Below, piece by piece: positions 52,028-60,486 of a stretch of 64,000 bases of DNA (position 1 is its first letter; each line of letters begins with the position of its first letter). The position numbers and the translations under genes were made by a program. The stretch comes from Bog-756 sp963745955 (GTDB taxonomy: Bacteria; Actinomycetota; Acidimicrobiia; Acidimicrobiales; RAAP-2), in the NCBI GenBank assembly GCA_963745955.1, contig CAVUZI010000003.1, positions 85,636 through 149,635 of the forward strand, read 5' to 3'. The notes under the pieces were generated by a model. The model was given only the letters and a program-made list of their open reading frames with translations, ran no database searches and was not told the DNA's origin.

Positions 52028-52910
52028 GTGCGACTGGTGAGCATGTTCGACGGCGCGCCAGCGGACCGGCCTCGTCGTCGGTGATGAGATCGTCGACCTC
52101 ACCGATCCGGCCATCGGGCTGCCCGGCGACATGGTGGGGTTGCTGGCCCTCGGTTCCGATGCCCTCGGGGCGTTGCGGCGCGCGCCGGCCAGCCGGGCGC
52201 GGCGGTCGACCGCCGCCGAGGTGCAGCTGACCGCGCCGGTCCGTCATCCTCCCTCGTTTCTGGCCATCGCCCGCAACTACGGCGCCCACATCGCCGAGCT
52301 CGGGCACGAGCGCCCCGAGTTCCAGACGTGGTTCTCCAAGCAGCCGACCTGTGTGGTGGGGCCGGGAGAGGCGATCGAGGTCCCGCGGGTGTCCTCGTCG
52401 GTCGATTACGAAGGTGAGCTCGGTATGGTCATCGGGCGCCGGTGCCGGCACGTGCCCGCCGGCCACGCCCTCGAGGTGGTGGCCGGCTTCACCGTGGTCA
52501 ACGATGTCAGCGTGCGGGACTGGCAGTGGCGCACCCCGACCATGATGATGGGGAAGGGTTTCGACACCCACGGGCCCACCGGACCGGCGATCGTCTCCGT
52601 CGACGAGGTCGGGGACCCACAGGCCCTCGCCCTTTCGACCTCTGTGAACGGCGAGATCCGCCAGGATGGCACCACCGCGGACATGATCTTCACCTGCGCC
52701 CAGATGATCGAGCATCTGTCGGCCGCGTTCACCCTCGAGGTGGGCATGCTGATCACCACCGGAACGCCGGCCGGCGTGGCCGCCGGCGAGGACCCACCCC
52801 GGTGGCTCTCCGCCGGCGACTCGGTGACCGTGCGGATCGAGGGCGTGGGCGAGCTGACGAACCCGGTGGTGGACGAGCCGGCGGTCGCAGGAGACCGGAC
52901 CGGGTGGTGA
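52028..52910 (+). CDS. Fumarylacetoacetate hydrolase family protein, with frameshift
   Basis: About 293 residues. The GTG at 52028 starts VRLVSMFDGA; removing one base near 52059 joins it to QRTGLVVGDEIVDLTDP and the main frame. FLAIARNYGAHIAELG, VDYEGELGMVIGRRCRHV (metal-binding Glu), GFTVVNDVSVRDWQ, MGKGFDTHGPTGPAIV and LITTGTPAGVAAG are the FAH signatures. It may cleave or decarboxylate a diketone or act as an acylpyruvase. It is coupled to arfB by GTGA. Confidence 0.85.
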
Positions 52911-53338
52911 GGGGCGCGCCGGGCGACGATGGCGGCCGGGTCAGGATCACCCCCTCCCTCGCCATCCCCCTCTCCGAACTGCAATTCAGGTTCAGTCCCA
53001 GCGGAGGTCCCGGTGGACAGCACGCCAACAAGGTGAGCACCCGGGTCGAGCTCCGCTTCGACGTGGCCGGTTCGCCGACCCTCGGGCCGAGGCAGCGGGC
53101 CCGGCTCCTGGAACGTCTCGGCCCCGAAGTCAGGATCGCCGTCGACGACGAGCGGTCACAGCTGCGGAACCGGCAGCTGGCGGTGGAGCGGTTCCGGGCC
53201 CGGGTGGCCGGTGCCCTCCACGTCGAAAAGCCACGCCGGCCCACCCGGCCTTCCCGGAGTGCCAAGGAGCGGCGCCTGGAGGAGAAGCGACAGCTGTCCG
53301 AACGCAAGCGCAACCGGCGACCGGATTTCGAGGACTGA
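52907..53338 (+). CDS. arfB: Alternative ribosome-rescue factor ArfB (RF-1 domain peptidyl-tRNA hydrolase)
   Basis: 143 residues. LQFRFSPSGGPGGQHANKVSTRVELRF contains the catalytic GGQ of release factors; the basic tail RSAKERRLEEKRQLSERKRNRR enters the empty mRNA channel in ArfB. It hydrolyses peptidyl-tRNA on stalled non-stop ribosomes without a codon. The length fits ArfB (about 140). The GTG start lies inside the previous stop. Confidence 0.9.
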   Translation: MRGAPGDDGGRVRITPSLAIPLSELQFRFSPSGGPGGQHANKVSTRVELRFDVAGSPTLGPRQRARLLERLGPEVRIAVDDERSQLRNRQLAVERFRARVAGALHVEKPRRPTRPSRSAKERRLEEKRQLSERKRNRRPDFED

Positions 53339-53361
53339 ACGGCACCGATCGGCGGCGCGCC

Positions 53362-54270
53362 TCAGCCGACCTTCCGGCCCGACTCGGCCGGCAGCTCCCA
53401 GACGTCGTCGAGGAACTGGGCGATCTCGCCGGTCAACCGCTCGGGGTGCACCCGCAGCTCGAGCATGGAGTTGGCCTGGATGAGCCGGCCCTGCGGGAGT
53501 CGCCGGGCCAGCTGCTCGGCGTCGTGGAACGGGTGGATCCGGTCCACCCGGTGCCCGATCACGAGCGCCGGGACGTCCATGGCCGCACGCTGTCGCACCG
53601 TGGGAGCGATGGGTCCGGCCAGGATGCCGTGCAGTACGGCGGCCGTCTCGGTGGGATCGTTGGAGAGCGAGTTCATGGTGCTGTCGAGGGCGCCGATGCC
53701 GGTGCGGGGCAGACGTCGGAAGACCGACGCGGCCTTCCGGACCAGTGGGCGGGCGAAGTGGACGGCGAGCAACATGGGCACGAACGTGATGGCCGCGGCC
53801 GGCACCGCCCACTCCAGCACCGGCATCTCGAGGACCATGCCCTGCACCCGCTCCGGTGCCTGGGCCGCGACCAGCAGGCTGACGTTGGCCCCCAACGAGA
53901 CACCGCCGACGACGGCGCGCTCGATGGCCAGATGGTCCAGCAGCGCCACCACGTGCTCGGCGTAGGTGTCCATCCGGTGGAACGACGCCCGCTTGGGCTT
54001 CTCCGACCGTCCGTGGCCGGGCAGGTCGAGCAGGATCACCCGATGGCCGGTAGCGGCCAGATCGGTGGCCAGCCGGCGGTTCATGTTGGAATCCATCAGG
54101 ATCCCGTGCATGAACACGAGAACGCGCGGACCATGCCCGTGGATCTCGTAGTAGAGCTGGGAACCTTCCACGTCGAAGAAGCCGACCTCGAAGGGCGTCG
54201 CGGCAGGGGTCTGGCCCCCGTGTCCGTCCCCGTTACCCCCCGCGCCCCCCAGGGCCCCCGGTCTCCTCAT
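53362..54270 (-). CDS. Alpha/beta hydrolase
   Basis: 302 residues. VLVFMHGILMDSNMNRRLATDLAATGHRVILLDLPGHGRSEKP opens the fold; GGVSLGANVSLLVAAQAPERV carries the nucleophile Ser; VIGHRVDRIHPFHDAEQLA the acid; and the His probably lies near LELRVHPERL. The first 20 residues are Gly-rich and non-conserved, and overlap the end of the upstream nitrilase gene by 38 bp, so a later start is possible. The substrate is unknown. Confidence 0.82.
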   Translation of the reverse strand: MRRPGALGGAGGNGDGHGGQTPAATPFEVGFFDVEGSQLYYEIHGHGPRVLVFMHGILMDSNMNRRLATDLAATGHRVILLDLPGHGRSEKPKRASFHRMDTYAEHVVALLDHLAIERAVVGGVSLGANVSLLVAAQAPERVQGMVLEMPVLEWAVPAAAITFVPMLLAVHFARPLVRKAASVFRRLPRTGIGALDSTMNSLSNDPTETAAVLHGILAGPIAPTVRQRAAMDVPALVIGHRVDRIHPFHDAEQLARRLPQGRLIQANSMLELRVHPERLTGEIAQFLDDVWELPAESGRKVG

Positions 54271-55124
54271 CGGGCCAACGGTAGGCGTCGGGACGGCGAT
54301 TGGCCAAAACGGGCAGCTCAGACCGGATCTCCCGTTGACGCCCGGCGTCGAGGTCGGCGAGGACCACGCCCGGATCGGGCTCGGTCCGCTCGGCCAGGAT
54401 CGAACCCCACGGATCGACGATCATCGAGTGGCCGTGGCACGCCGGCATCCCTGCCGGGAGCCGGCCGACCTGGCCGGCGCCGATCACGAACACCTGGTTC
54501 TCGATGGCTCTGGCCCGGAGCAGCACCTCCCAGTGGGCGGGCCCGGTGGCCGCGGTGAACGCGGCGGGAACGGCGATGACCGTGGCTCCGAGCAGCGCCA
54601 TGATGCGGTACATCTCGGGGAAGCGCAGGTCGTAGCAGAGGGACAGTCCGAGCACCTGGCCCGGGCTTCCGGGTCGGTCCGGCCCGCCCAACAGGGTCAC
54701 CTGGAGCTCATGGCCCGGTGCCATGGTGGCCGACTCGCAGAAGGTGGCGCCGACCACGTCCGTGTCGAACAGGTGGATCTTCCGGTAGACCGCCTCGATC
54801 GACCCGGTGGGACCGATCAGGCAGCTCGTGTTGGACAGCCGTCGGTCCGGTACCGCATCGTCGCCGGGCCTCTCGGGAAAGCTGCCGGCCAGTAGCCAGC
54901 TTCCCGTCCGCTCGGCCAGGTGGGATGCCCAGGACACCGTGGGACCGGCCAGCGGTTCGGCGTTCCGGCGCAGGAATTCGGCGTCCCCGGCCACCGAGAA
55001 GTACTCGGGGAGGACGACGAGCTCCGCACCACCGCGCGACCGCTTCTTCCACCAGCGCGCCGGCCGCCTCGAGGTTCTGGCTGCGATCGGGTCCGGCTGT
55101 CGTCTGGACCGCGGCGACGCGCAT
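54233..55124 (-). CDS. Carbon-nitrogen hydrolase (nitrilase superfamily), with frameshift
   Basis: About 296 residues. MRVAAVQTTAGPDRSQNLEAAGALVEEAV starts at 55124 and continues in another frame at RGGAELVVLPEYF, with a switch near 55033-55045. The Glu (LPEYF), Lys (VYRKIHLFD) and Cys (LSLCYDLRFPE) triad is intact. FDTDVVGATFCESATMAPG resembles the Nit1/Nit2 deaminated-glutathione and omega-amidase branch, so a metabolite-repair amidase is a plausible role. Confidence 0.83.
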
Positions 55125-55211
55125 GACACAGGGTAGGCCGGTCTTCGGGCACAATGACCAGCAGTTGCCGCGTGGCTCCGCCCCCGGGGCCGAGGCCGGG
55201 GCCGAGCAGAA

Positions 55212-56462
55212 ATGAGGGTCGTGTCCTTCGAAGACTCCGATGTCGTCCGGAGCGCCGTCCGCGTGGAGGGGTTCCGGGACGATGAGTTCGACTACCAGCT
55301 GATCCGGGCCATGGGGGTCGCCGACTACGGAGGCTCGACGGTGGGCGAGTGCCTGGCCGTCGTGGCCGAGATCACCGACGGGAGCCCACGCAGCTGGGCT
55401 CTCGCCTTCGAGCGCCTGGCCCGGCGGGTCGAGGACCGGGGCCGGGCGTGCCTCGAGGCGGGTCGCCGGGTCAGTGCCCGGGACCACCTGCTACGGGCGT
55501 CGACCTACTACCGGACCGCGGAGTACTACGCCGACGCCCCGAGCGGCGGATCGCATCGGATGGGGGAGCACAGCCAGGCCTGCTTCGCCGCCGGCGCCAG
55601 GCTCCGCGATCCGCCGGTGGAGCGGATCGAGGTCCCCTATGAGGGCGGGTCGCTCCCCGGCTACCTGGTCCGCCCAGCCGTCGGCGATCGACAGACCGGC
55701 GGCCGGCGGCCGGCCACCCTGGTGGCAGTGGGAGGGTTCGATTCCAGCGCCGAGGAGCTCTACTTCCACCTGGGTGCGCCGGGGGCCGAACGCGGGTGGA
55801 ACGTGTTCGTCTTCGACGGGCCCGGTCAACCCGGTTGCATGCGGCTGAATCCGCTGATGACCTTCCGACCCGACTACGAGGTGCCGATCGGTGCCGTGAT
55901 CGACCACCTCACCGCGCACCTCGACATCGACCCGGCCCGGGTGGCCCTGGCCGGCCAGAGTTTCGGTTCATACTTCGCCGCCCGAAGTGCGGCCACCGAT
56001 GCCAGGGTGGCCGCGTTGGTGGCCAACCCACCGATCGTCGACATGGGCCGGTACATGGAGGCGTGGGTCGGCTCCGACGTCTACCGGATGTCCCGCGACA
56101 TCCGGCCCGAGGACGTCATCGGGGTCCCCGAGGACCTGATGCCCCGCCAGATGCAGTGGGGGATCGGGGCGATCTGCCATCGATTCGGCGTGCCGTCGTT
56201 CCATGCCTGGCGCCAGGCCATGGACTCCTACCGGCTCGACGGCATGGTGTCGGCCATCCGGTGCCCGGTGCTGGCCCTGATCGGCGATCGTGAGGGACCT
56301 GAGCCGCGGGCCCAATTCGACGCCTTCGTCGACGGAGTCGGAGGCCCGGTGGCCGCGGTCGTCTTCCGGGCCGAAGACGGCGCTTCGACCCACTGCCAGT
56401 CCGACAACATCCGACTCTCCGCGCAAGTGACCTTCGACTGGCTGGACGACCAGTTGGGGTAG
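55212..56462 (+). CDS. Alpha/beta hydrolase, FrsA/dihydropseudooxynicotine-hydrolase-like
   Basis: 416 residues. An N-terminal helical lid domain (about 1-135, with RRVSARDHLLRASTYYRTAEYYA) precedes the hydrolase core: TLVAVGGFDSSAEELYF, VFVFDGPGQPGCMR, VALAGQSFGSYFAARSAA with the nucleophile Ser, VLALIGDREGPEPRAQF and DGASTHCQSDN with the His. The YYRTAEY helix motif is typical of the 2,6-dihydropseudooxynicotine hydrolase branch, which cleaves C-C bonds in beta-diketones. It is divergent from the nitrilase. Confidence 0.82.
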   Translation: MRVVSFEDSDVVRSAVRVEGFRDDEFDYQLIRAMGVADYGGSTVGECLAVVAEITDGSPRSWALAFERLARRVEDRGRACLEAGRRVSARDHLLRASTYYRTAEYYADAPSGGSHRMGEHSQACFAAGARLRDPPVERIEVPYEGGSLPGYLVRPAVGDRQTGGRRPATLVAVGGFDSSAEELYFHLGAPGAERGWNVFVFDGPGQPGCMRLNPLMTFRPDYEVPIGAVIDHLTAHLDIDPARVALAGQSFGSYFAARSAATDARVAALVANPPIVDMGRYMEAWVGSDVYRMSRDIRPEDVIGVPEDLMPRQMQWGIGAICHRFGVPSFHAWRQAMDSYRLDGMVSAIRCPVLALIGDREGPEPRAQFDAFVDGVGGPVAAVVFRAEDGASTHCQSDNIRLSAQVTFDWLDDQLG

Positions 56463-56483
56463 CCGGGGCCGATTGCTCGGTGT

Positions 56484-57194
56484 TCAGAGGCCGAGCTTGA
56501 TCGAGCACTCGGGCCACGGGGCCCAGCCGCTACGGGCCTGCAGCTGCGCGGCGGCCTGGTCCTGGACGGCCGGGGGGGCCTGGTTCGGGAGGCCCGGATA
56601 GCCCAGCCCCTGCCAGGTGGCGGCCGCGAATTGGTATGCCCCGTAGTACCCGTTGCCGGTGTCGATGGTGTAGTTGTCGCCGGATTCGCACTCGCGGAGC
56701 TCGGCCCAGATGCCGGGAGTGGGAGCCACAGGAGTTGCAGGGGCCGTAGGGGCCACAGGGGCGACAGGGGCCACAGGGGCGACAGGGGCCACAGGGGGGA
56801 CAGGGGCGATCGGAGGAGGCGGTGCCGGTGCCGGTGCCGGAGCCGCCGGCGCCGTGGGCACGGGAAGCGCAGGGGGAGCGGCCAAGGCCGATCGACGGGC
56901 GGGGCGGTGGCCGACAGGGGCCGAAAGGTGCAGCGAAGCCAGGGCGATCGTCAAGGACCCGGCACCGCCCAGCGGAGCGGATCGGCCTCCCGCCGATGGG
57001 GCCGGGTCCGAGAGACTGTCGATCAACAGTCGGGATCCGACCTGGGCGGCCGTCCTCCCGGCCTGGCCCGTCTGGTGGGAGAGGGACACCCCCGACGCCC
57101 CTGCCACGGTGGCCGAGGGCTGGAAGACGACCATGGCCACGGCCGCGAGGCCGATGGACACACCGACAGCCGCAAGCGAGCGTGGGTTGGGCAC
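56484..57194 (-). CDS. Secreted Rpf-like transglycosylase-domain protein with proline-rich linker
   Basis: 236 residues. An N-terminal hydrophobic segment (SLAAVGVSIGLAAVAMVVF) is a signal peptide or anchor. Residues 105-160 form a Pro/Ala/Val linker with VAP repeats encoded by a 15-bp tandem repeat. The C-terminal domain IWAELRECESGDNYTIDTG, GYYGAYQFAAATWQGLGYPG and QARSGWAPWPEC matches the resuscitation-promoting-factor fold, with the catalytic Glu in CESG and the disulfide cysteines. It cuts peptidoglycan during resuscitation or division. Confidence 0.88.
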   Translation of the reverse strand: MPNPRSLAAVGVSIGLAAVAMVVFQPSATVAGASGVSLSHQTGQAGRTAAQVGSRLLIDSLSDPAPSAGGRSAPLGGAGSLTIALASLHLSAPVGHRPARRSALAAPPALPVPTAPAAPAPAPAPPPPIAPVPPVAPVAPVAPVAPVAPTAPATPVAPTPGIWAELRECESGDNYTIDTGNGYYGAYQFAAATWQGLGYPGLPNQAPPAVQDQAAAQLQARSGWAPWPECSIKLGL

Positions 57195-57364
57195 CTCGTG
57201 GGGCTCCTCGGAGGTCGAAGGTATGCCGACGTTCGGCCAATAGTGCTGTCAGTAAGAGTATAACTACTCAGAGTGGTATCAACTGGGACGAAGCGCTTCT
57301 CAGGCCGGCGCCCAAGCCTGGTTTCGCCGGCCGGGTCGGCGGAGGATCTTAGTCGGGGCGGTGC

Positions 57365-58222
57365 TCAGGGGCCGGTCGGACGGTAGGTGGCCAGTGCCGC
57401 CTCGAGGGCGGTCCGGCCGAGCTCGGAGGCGTCCTCGCGTACACCGAGCAGGGGCGTGAGGGTGGCCCACCCCTCGGCCACGAGGAGGGCATCGGAGTCG
57501 GGTTCGAGCTCGGCCCGCTCGGCCAGACGGTCCGACGCCACCCCCATCCCGCGCAGGGCGAGGACGATGGCCTTGGAGGTCGGATCGACCGGCGTACCTC
57601 TGACCGGGAATGCGGTGTGCTCGGGACGCACGGATCGGATGAGCCCGACGGTGCCGAGGGTTCCGTGGCGGAGACCCCGGAGCAGGTGGGGTGCCACCGC
57701 GGGCACGTTGAGGTTCAGAATGGTGGCCGGGGCCATCGTCTCCAGGGCCGGGACGATTCCCGCGGCCAGGGACACCGGCGTCTCCCAGGGGACAGGATCC
57801 TCTCCCCAGGCGATACTGACCGCGAGCCCGCGGACACCGAACTGGGCTGCGGTCAGGGTGGCCCCGACGGTTCCCGAGTGGAGCGCGGAGCGCCCGGCGT
57901 TTACCCCGTGGTTGATTCCCGAGACGACCAGGTCGGGGCGGGGGCCGAAGCCCTCGATGCAGGCCAGGATGACGGCGAGGGCCGGTGGGCCCTCGATCCC
58001 GAAGGTCGGCACGTCGGCCAGGCCGGGGATCTCGACCGTCTCGTAGGGGATCGACTCCCGTTCGTAGACCGGACCCACCGCAGCTCCGGCCCCGCTGTGG
58101 TCGGCCAGGGGAGCGACCACGAACAGCTCGTGGCGGTCGCCGAGGTCGGCGGCCAGCCCGCGGGCCAGGGCGGCGATGCCCGGCGCGAACACGCCGTCGT
58201 CATTGGTGATGAGGATGCGCAT
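57365..58222 (-). CDS. surE: 5'-nucleotidase SurE
   Basis: 285 residues. MRILITNDDGVFAPGIAALARGL holds the metal-binding Asp pair; VVAPLADHSGAGAAVG the conserved Ser; LVVSGINHGVNAG and SGTVGATLTAAQFGVRGLAVS the active-site Asn and Ser-Gly-Thr. It hydrolyses nucleoside monophosphates and other phosphate esters under stress. It is divergent from an aldose epimerase. Confidence 0.92.
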   Translation of the reverse strand: MRILITNDDGVFAPGIAALARGLAADLGDRHELFVVAPLADHSGAGAAVGPVYERESIPYETVEIPGLADVPTFGIEGPPALAVILACIEGFGPRPDLVVSGINHGVNAGRSALHSGTVGATLTAAQFGVRGLAVSIAWGEDPVPWETPVSLAAGIVPALETMAPATILNLNVPAVAPHLLRGLRHGTLGTVGLIRSVRPEHTAFPVRGTPVDPTSKAIVLALRGMGVASDRLAERAELEPDSDALLVAEGWATLTPLLGVREDASELGRTALEAALATYRPTGP

Positions 58223-58384
58223 ACAGGACGTTCCCGTCGATCGGGGCAGGAAATGGGGCCGTGGCCGGGCGAAGTGGCGGTCGGATTGCCCGTCCGTCGG
58301 GCCCCCGCGGCCCTTTCGCCTACCATACCGGGCGACGTCAGCGACCCCGGGGTTGGCTGGACAGAGGAACAATATCCCACGCCC

Positions 58385-59338
58385 ATGAGCACCCGACCAC
58401 CTGCCGAAGATCAACGACCGGCCGAGACCACCTCCAGCACAGGGGACCAGTGGGTGATCGGCCATGGGCACCAGCGGGCTGTGATCACCGAGGTCGGGGC
58501 CACGCTCCGGTCGTTCACGGTCGGCGACAGGGCGGTGATCGACGGCTTCGGACCGGAGGAGTGGAGTCACGGGGGGAAGGGCCAGGTGCTCGCCCCCTGG
58601 CCCAACCGCCTCGGCGACGGGCGCTACTCCTTCGAGGGCACCGATGCCCAGGCGCCCCTCAACGAGCTCCCGGCGAACAACGCCATCCACGGCCTCGTGC
58701 GTTGGATGCCGTGGCGCATGGTGGGTCGGGCGCAGAACCGGGTGAGCATGGCCCTCGAGCTGCGCCCGTCTCCGGCCTATCCGTTCGCCCTGGGGCTGAC
58801 GGTCGAGTATCGATTGGGTCGGGACGGGCTCACCGTGGTCGTCGACGCCGACAACATCGGACCCACCGACCTTCCCTTCGGTATCGGTTTCCATCCCTAT
58901 CTCACCGTCGGCACCCCGACCGTCGACCAGATCCGGTTGGAGATCCCCTCCCAGCGCAGGCTGTTCGCCGACGACCGGGGAATCCCGACCGGCAGCGGCC
59001 CGATCGAAGGAACCGAGTACGACTTCAGTCGGGGCCGGCTCATCGGGGTGACCAGGCTGGACACCGCCTTCACCGATCTGCGGAGGGGAGCGGACGGCCG
59101 GGCGCGGGTCGAGCTCGATCATCCAGATGGAGCCGGTGGGGCGACCCTGTGGGTCGACGAGCGGTTCTCCTACCTCATGATCTACACCGGCGACACCCTC
59201 GATGCCGAGCACCGTCGTACGGCGCTGGCCGTGGAGCCGATGAGCTGTCCACCCGACGCGTTCCGGTCCGGCATAGATGTGGCCGTGTTGCGACCAGGCG
59301 GCCGATGGACCGGTTCGTGGGGCATCATTCCCCGCTGA
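58385..59338 (+). CDS. Aldose 1-epimerase family protein
   Basis: 317 residues. VLAPWPNRLGDGRYSFEG, NAIHGLVRWMPWRMV (catalytic His), FGIGFHPYLTVGTP (second His) and the catalytic Glu in LAVEPMSCPPDAFR identify the galactose-mutarotase fold. It interconverts alpha and beta anomers of sugars. The ATG at 58385 was chosen; the sugar is unknown. Confidence 0.87.
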   Translation: MSTRPPAEDQRPAETTSSTGDQWVIGHGHQRAVITEVGATLRSFTVGDRAVIDGFGPEEWSHGGKGQVLAPWPNRLGDGRYSFEGTDAQAPLNELPANNAIHGLVRWMPWRMVGRAQNRVSMALELRPSPAYPFALGLTVEYRLGRDGLTVVVDADNIGPTDLPFGIGFHPYLTVGTPTVDQIRLEIPSQRRLFADDRGIPTGSGPIEGTEYDFSRGRLIGVTRLDTAFTDLRRGADGRARVELDHPDGAGGATLWVDERFSYLMIYTGDTLDAEHRRTALAVEPMSCPPDAFRSGIDVAVLRPGGRWTGSWGIIPR

Positions 59339-59473
59339 GCTGAGCCCACGGTCGAACATCCTCAAGATTGAGACAGTCACTCCCGGCGGGCAGGGTTGCC
59401 GTCTCCGACGATCCGTGTTATGTGTCGGAAGGCGGATGTGGTTGCGGGACCCAAAGGCGGTGGGCGTGGAGTG

Positions 59474-59763
59474 ATGTCTGTTCGGCGTGAGAGAAGTCCG
59501 CGGGCTGTGCTGACCGCCTCGCCGGTGTTCGGGTGCGCAGTGGTCGGCTCGGTCATCGGCGATGCGGCGCCTGCGTCGGCCACCATCCCCCAACGACCGT
59601 GAACTGCCACGCGGGCGGCAACTTCCAGGCGGCGGTCAATGCCGCTTGGCCAGGAGCGATACCCACCACGCGCGGGACCTGCACCGGAACCTTCACCATC
59701 GGCGGGACCCTGACCCGCCAAGGTTCCGGCACCCCGAGCACGCCCCACAAGCGTTTGCCATGA
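59474..59763 (+). pseudogene. Truncated gene for a secreted beta-helix-type protein
   Basis: The ATG at 59474 starts a signal peptide (SVRRERSPRAVLTASPVFGCAVVGSVIGDAAPASA). After a one-base deletion in a C run near 59586, the mature start VNCHAGGNFQAAVNAAWPGAIPTTRG followed by TCTGTFTIGG resembles the beginning of right-handed beta-helix surface proteins. The frame stops after about 95 codons, where homologs run for hundreds. It was probably cut by the rearrangement that brought in the next gene. Confidence 0.6.
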
Positions 59764-60110
59764 CCGAGTCCCGTGAAGCCGCGATACAAAGAATCCAAGT
59801 GCTCGTCGATGCCGCGAAGGACCTCCAGGTTGCTATTCGGGCCAATGAAGAGGTCTACCGAAATACGCTCAGGTTGCTCCGGTCCGGTACCGAGATGAGC
59901 AAAGCACTGACGGCCGTCGATGTCGCACAGGCGCGAACCGAACTGGCCGATGCGCTGAGGACCTTCGAGGCCGACCGACACCGCACCAGGTCCTTGGTCA
60001 TCGCCGCTCAGGTGGATGAAGGAATGAACATCAAGCAGGTCGCGCAAGTGTGGGGAATCTCACGCCAACTTGCCGGTCGATTTCTCAAAGAGGCTCGGAG
60101 CGACACCTGA
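59760..60110 (+). CDS. Small HTH-containing hypothetical protein
   Basis: 116 residues, largely helical. An N-terminal coiled-coil-like half (AAIQRIQVLVDAAKDLQVAIRANEEVYRNTLRLL) is followed by a C-terminal helix-turn-helix (NIKQVAQVWGISRQLAGRFLKEA). The ATG overlaps the stop of the truncated gene before it. I do not recognise the family. The recombinase-like or regulator-like HTH suggests a mobile-element or regulator origin. Confidence 0.6.
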   Translation: MTESREAAIQRIQVLVDAAKDLQVAIRANEEVYRNTLRLLRSGTEMSKALTAVDVAQARTELADALRTFEADRHRTRSLVIAAQVDEGMNIKQVAQVWGISRQLAGRFLKEARSDT

Positions 60111-60486
60111 AGGCATCGTGCCCAGCGGTCCTGTTCGGGTTCGAATCTGGCGCGGCGGGACGATCTCACCTCTCGATCCCCGTCACGGAGGCCGCTGTCC
60201 TCGGTGGCGCCGGACGGTGGACCGAACAGGTGAACGGTTACCCGTCAGGTCGACGTGTTCGTAGTGAGTGCGGCACGCGTCAACAGCTGAAATAGGTGTT
60301 GCGACTTAATTGAAATAGGTGTTTCAGGTAATTTGAAATAGCTGTTGCAATCTAATTTGAAATAGCCGTTGCAATCTAAATTGAAATAGCCGTTGCAATC
60401 TTTAGTTGCATTCGTGCGGCCAATGCAGCAAGATGCAGCCGGTTAGGGTCCACGCCTGATTAGATCGCGCGTAGTATCCTGGCGGT
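60111..60486. other. Gene-free region ahead of the transposase
   Basis: 376 bp with no supportable gene. It grades from GC-rich into markedly AT-rich DNA, which contains the 24-bp repeat array listed separately, and ends with the transposase promoter region. The left end of the ISAzo13-type element probably lies here but I could not define it. Confidence 0.6.
60287..60405. repeat. Five iteron-like tandem repeats, 23-24 bp
   Basis: gaaatag recurs at 60289, 60312, 60335, 60359 and 60383. Copies three to five share gaaatagc(c/t)gttgcaatct followed by an AATT-rich link; copies one and two have diverged. The regular period without unique spacers and the AT-richness resemble iterons or transposase-binding arrays. 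Confidence 0.9.

Noticed and set aside
60287..60405. CRISPR array
   Set aside because: The repeats abut with a 23-24 bp period and leave no unique spacers; no cas genes are present.
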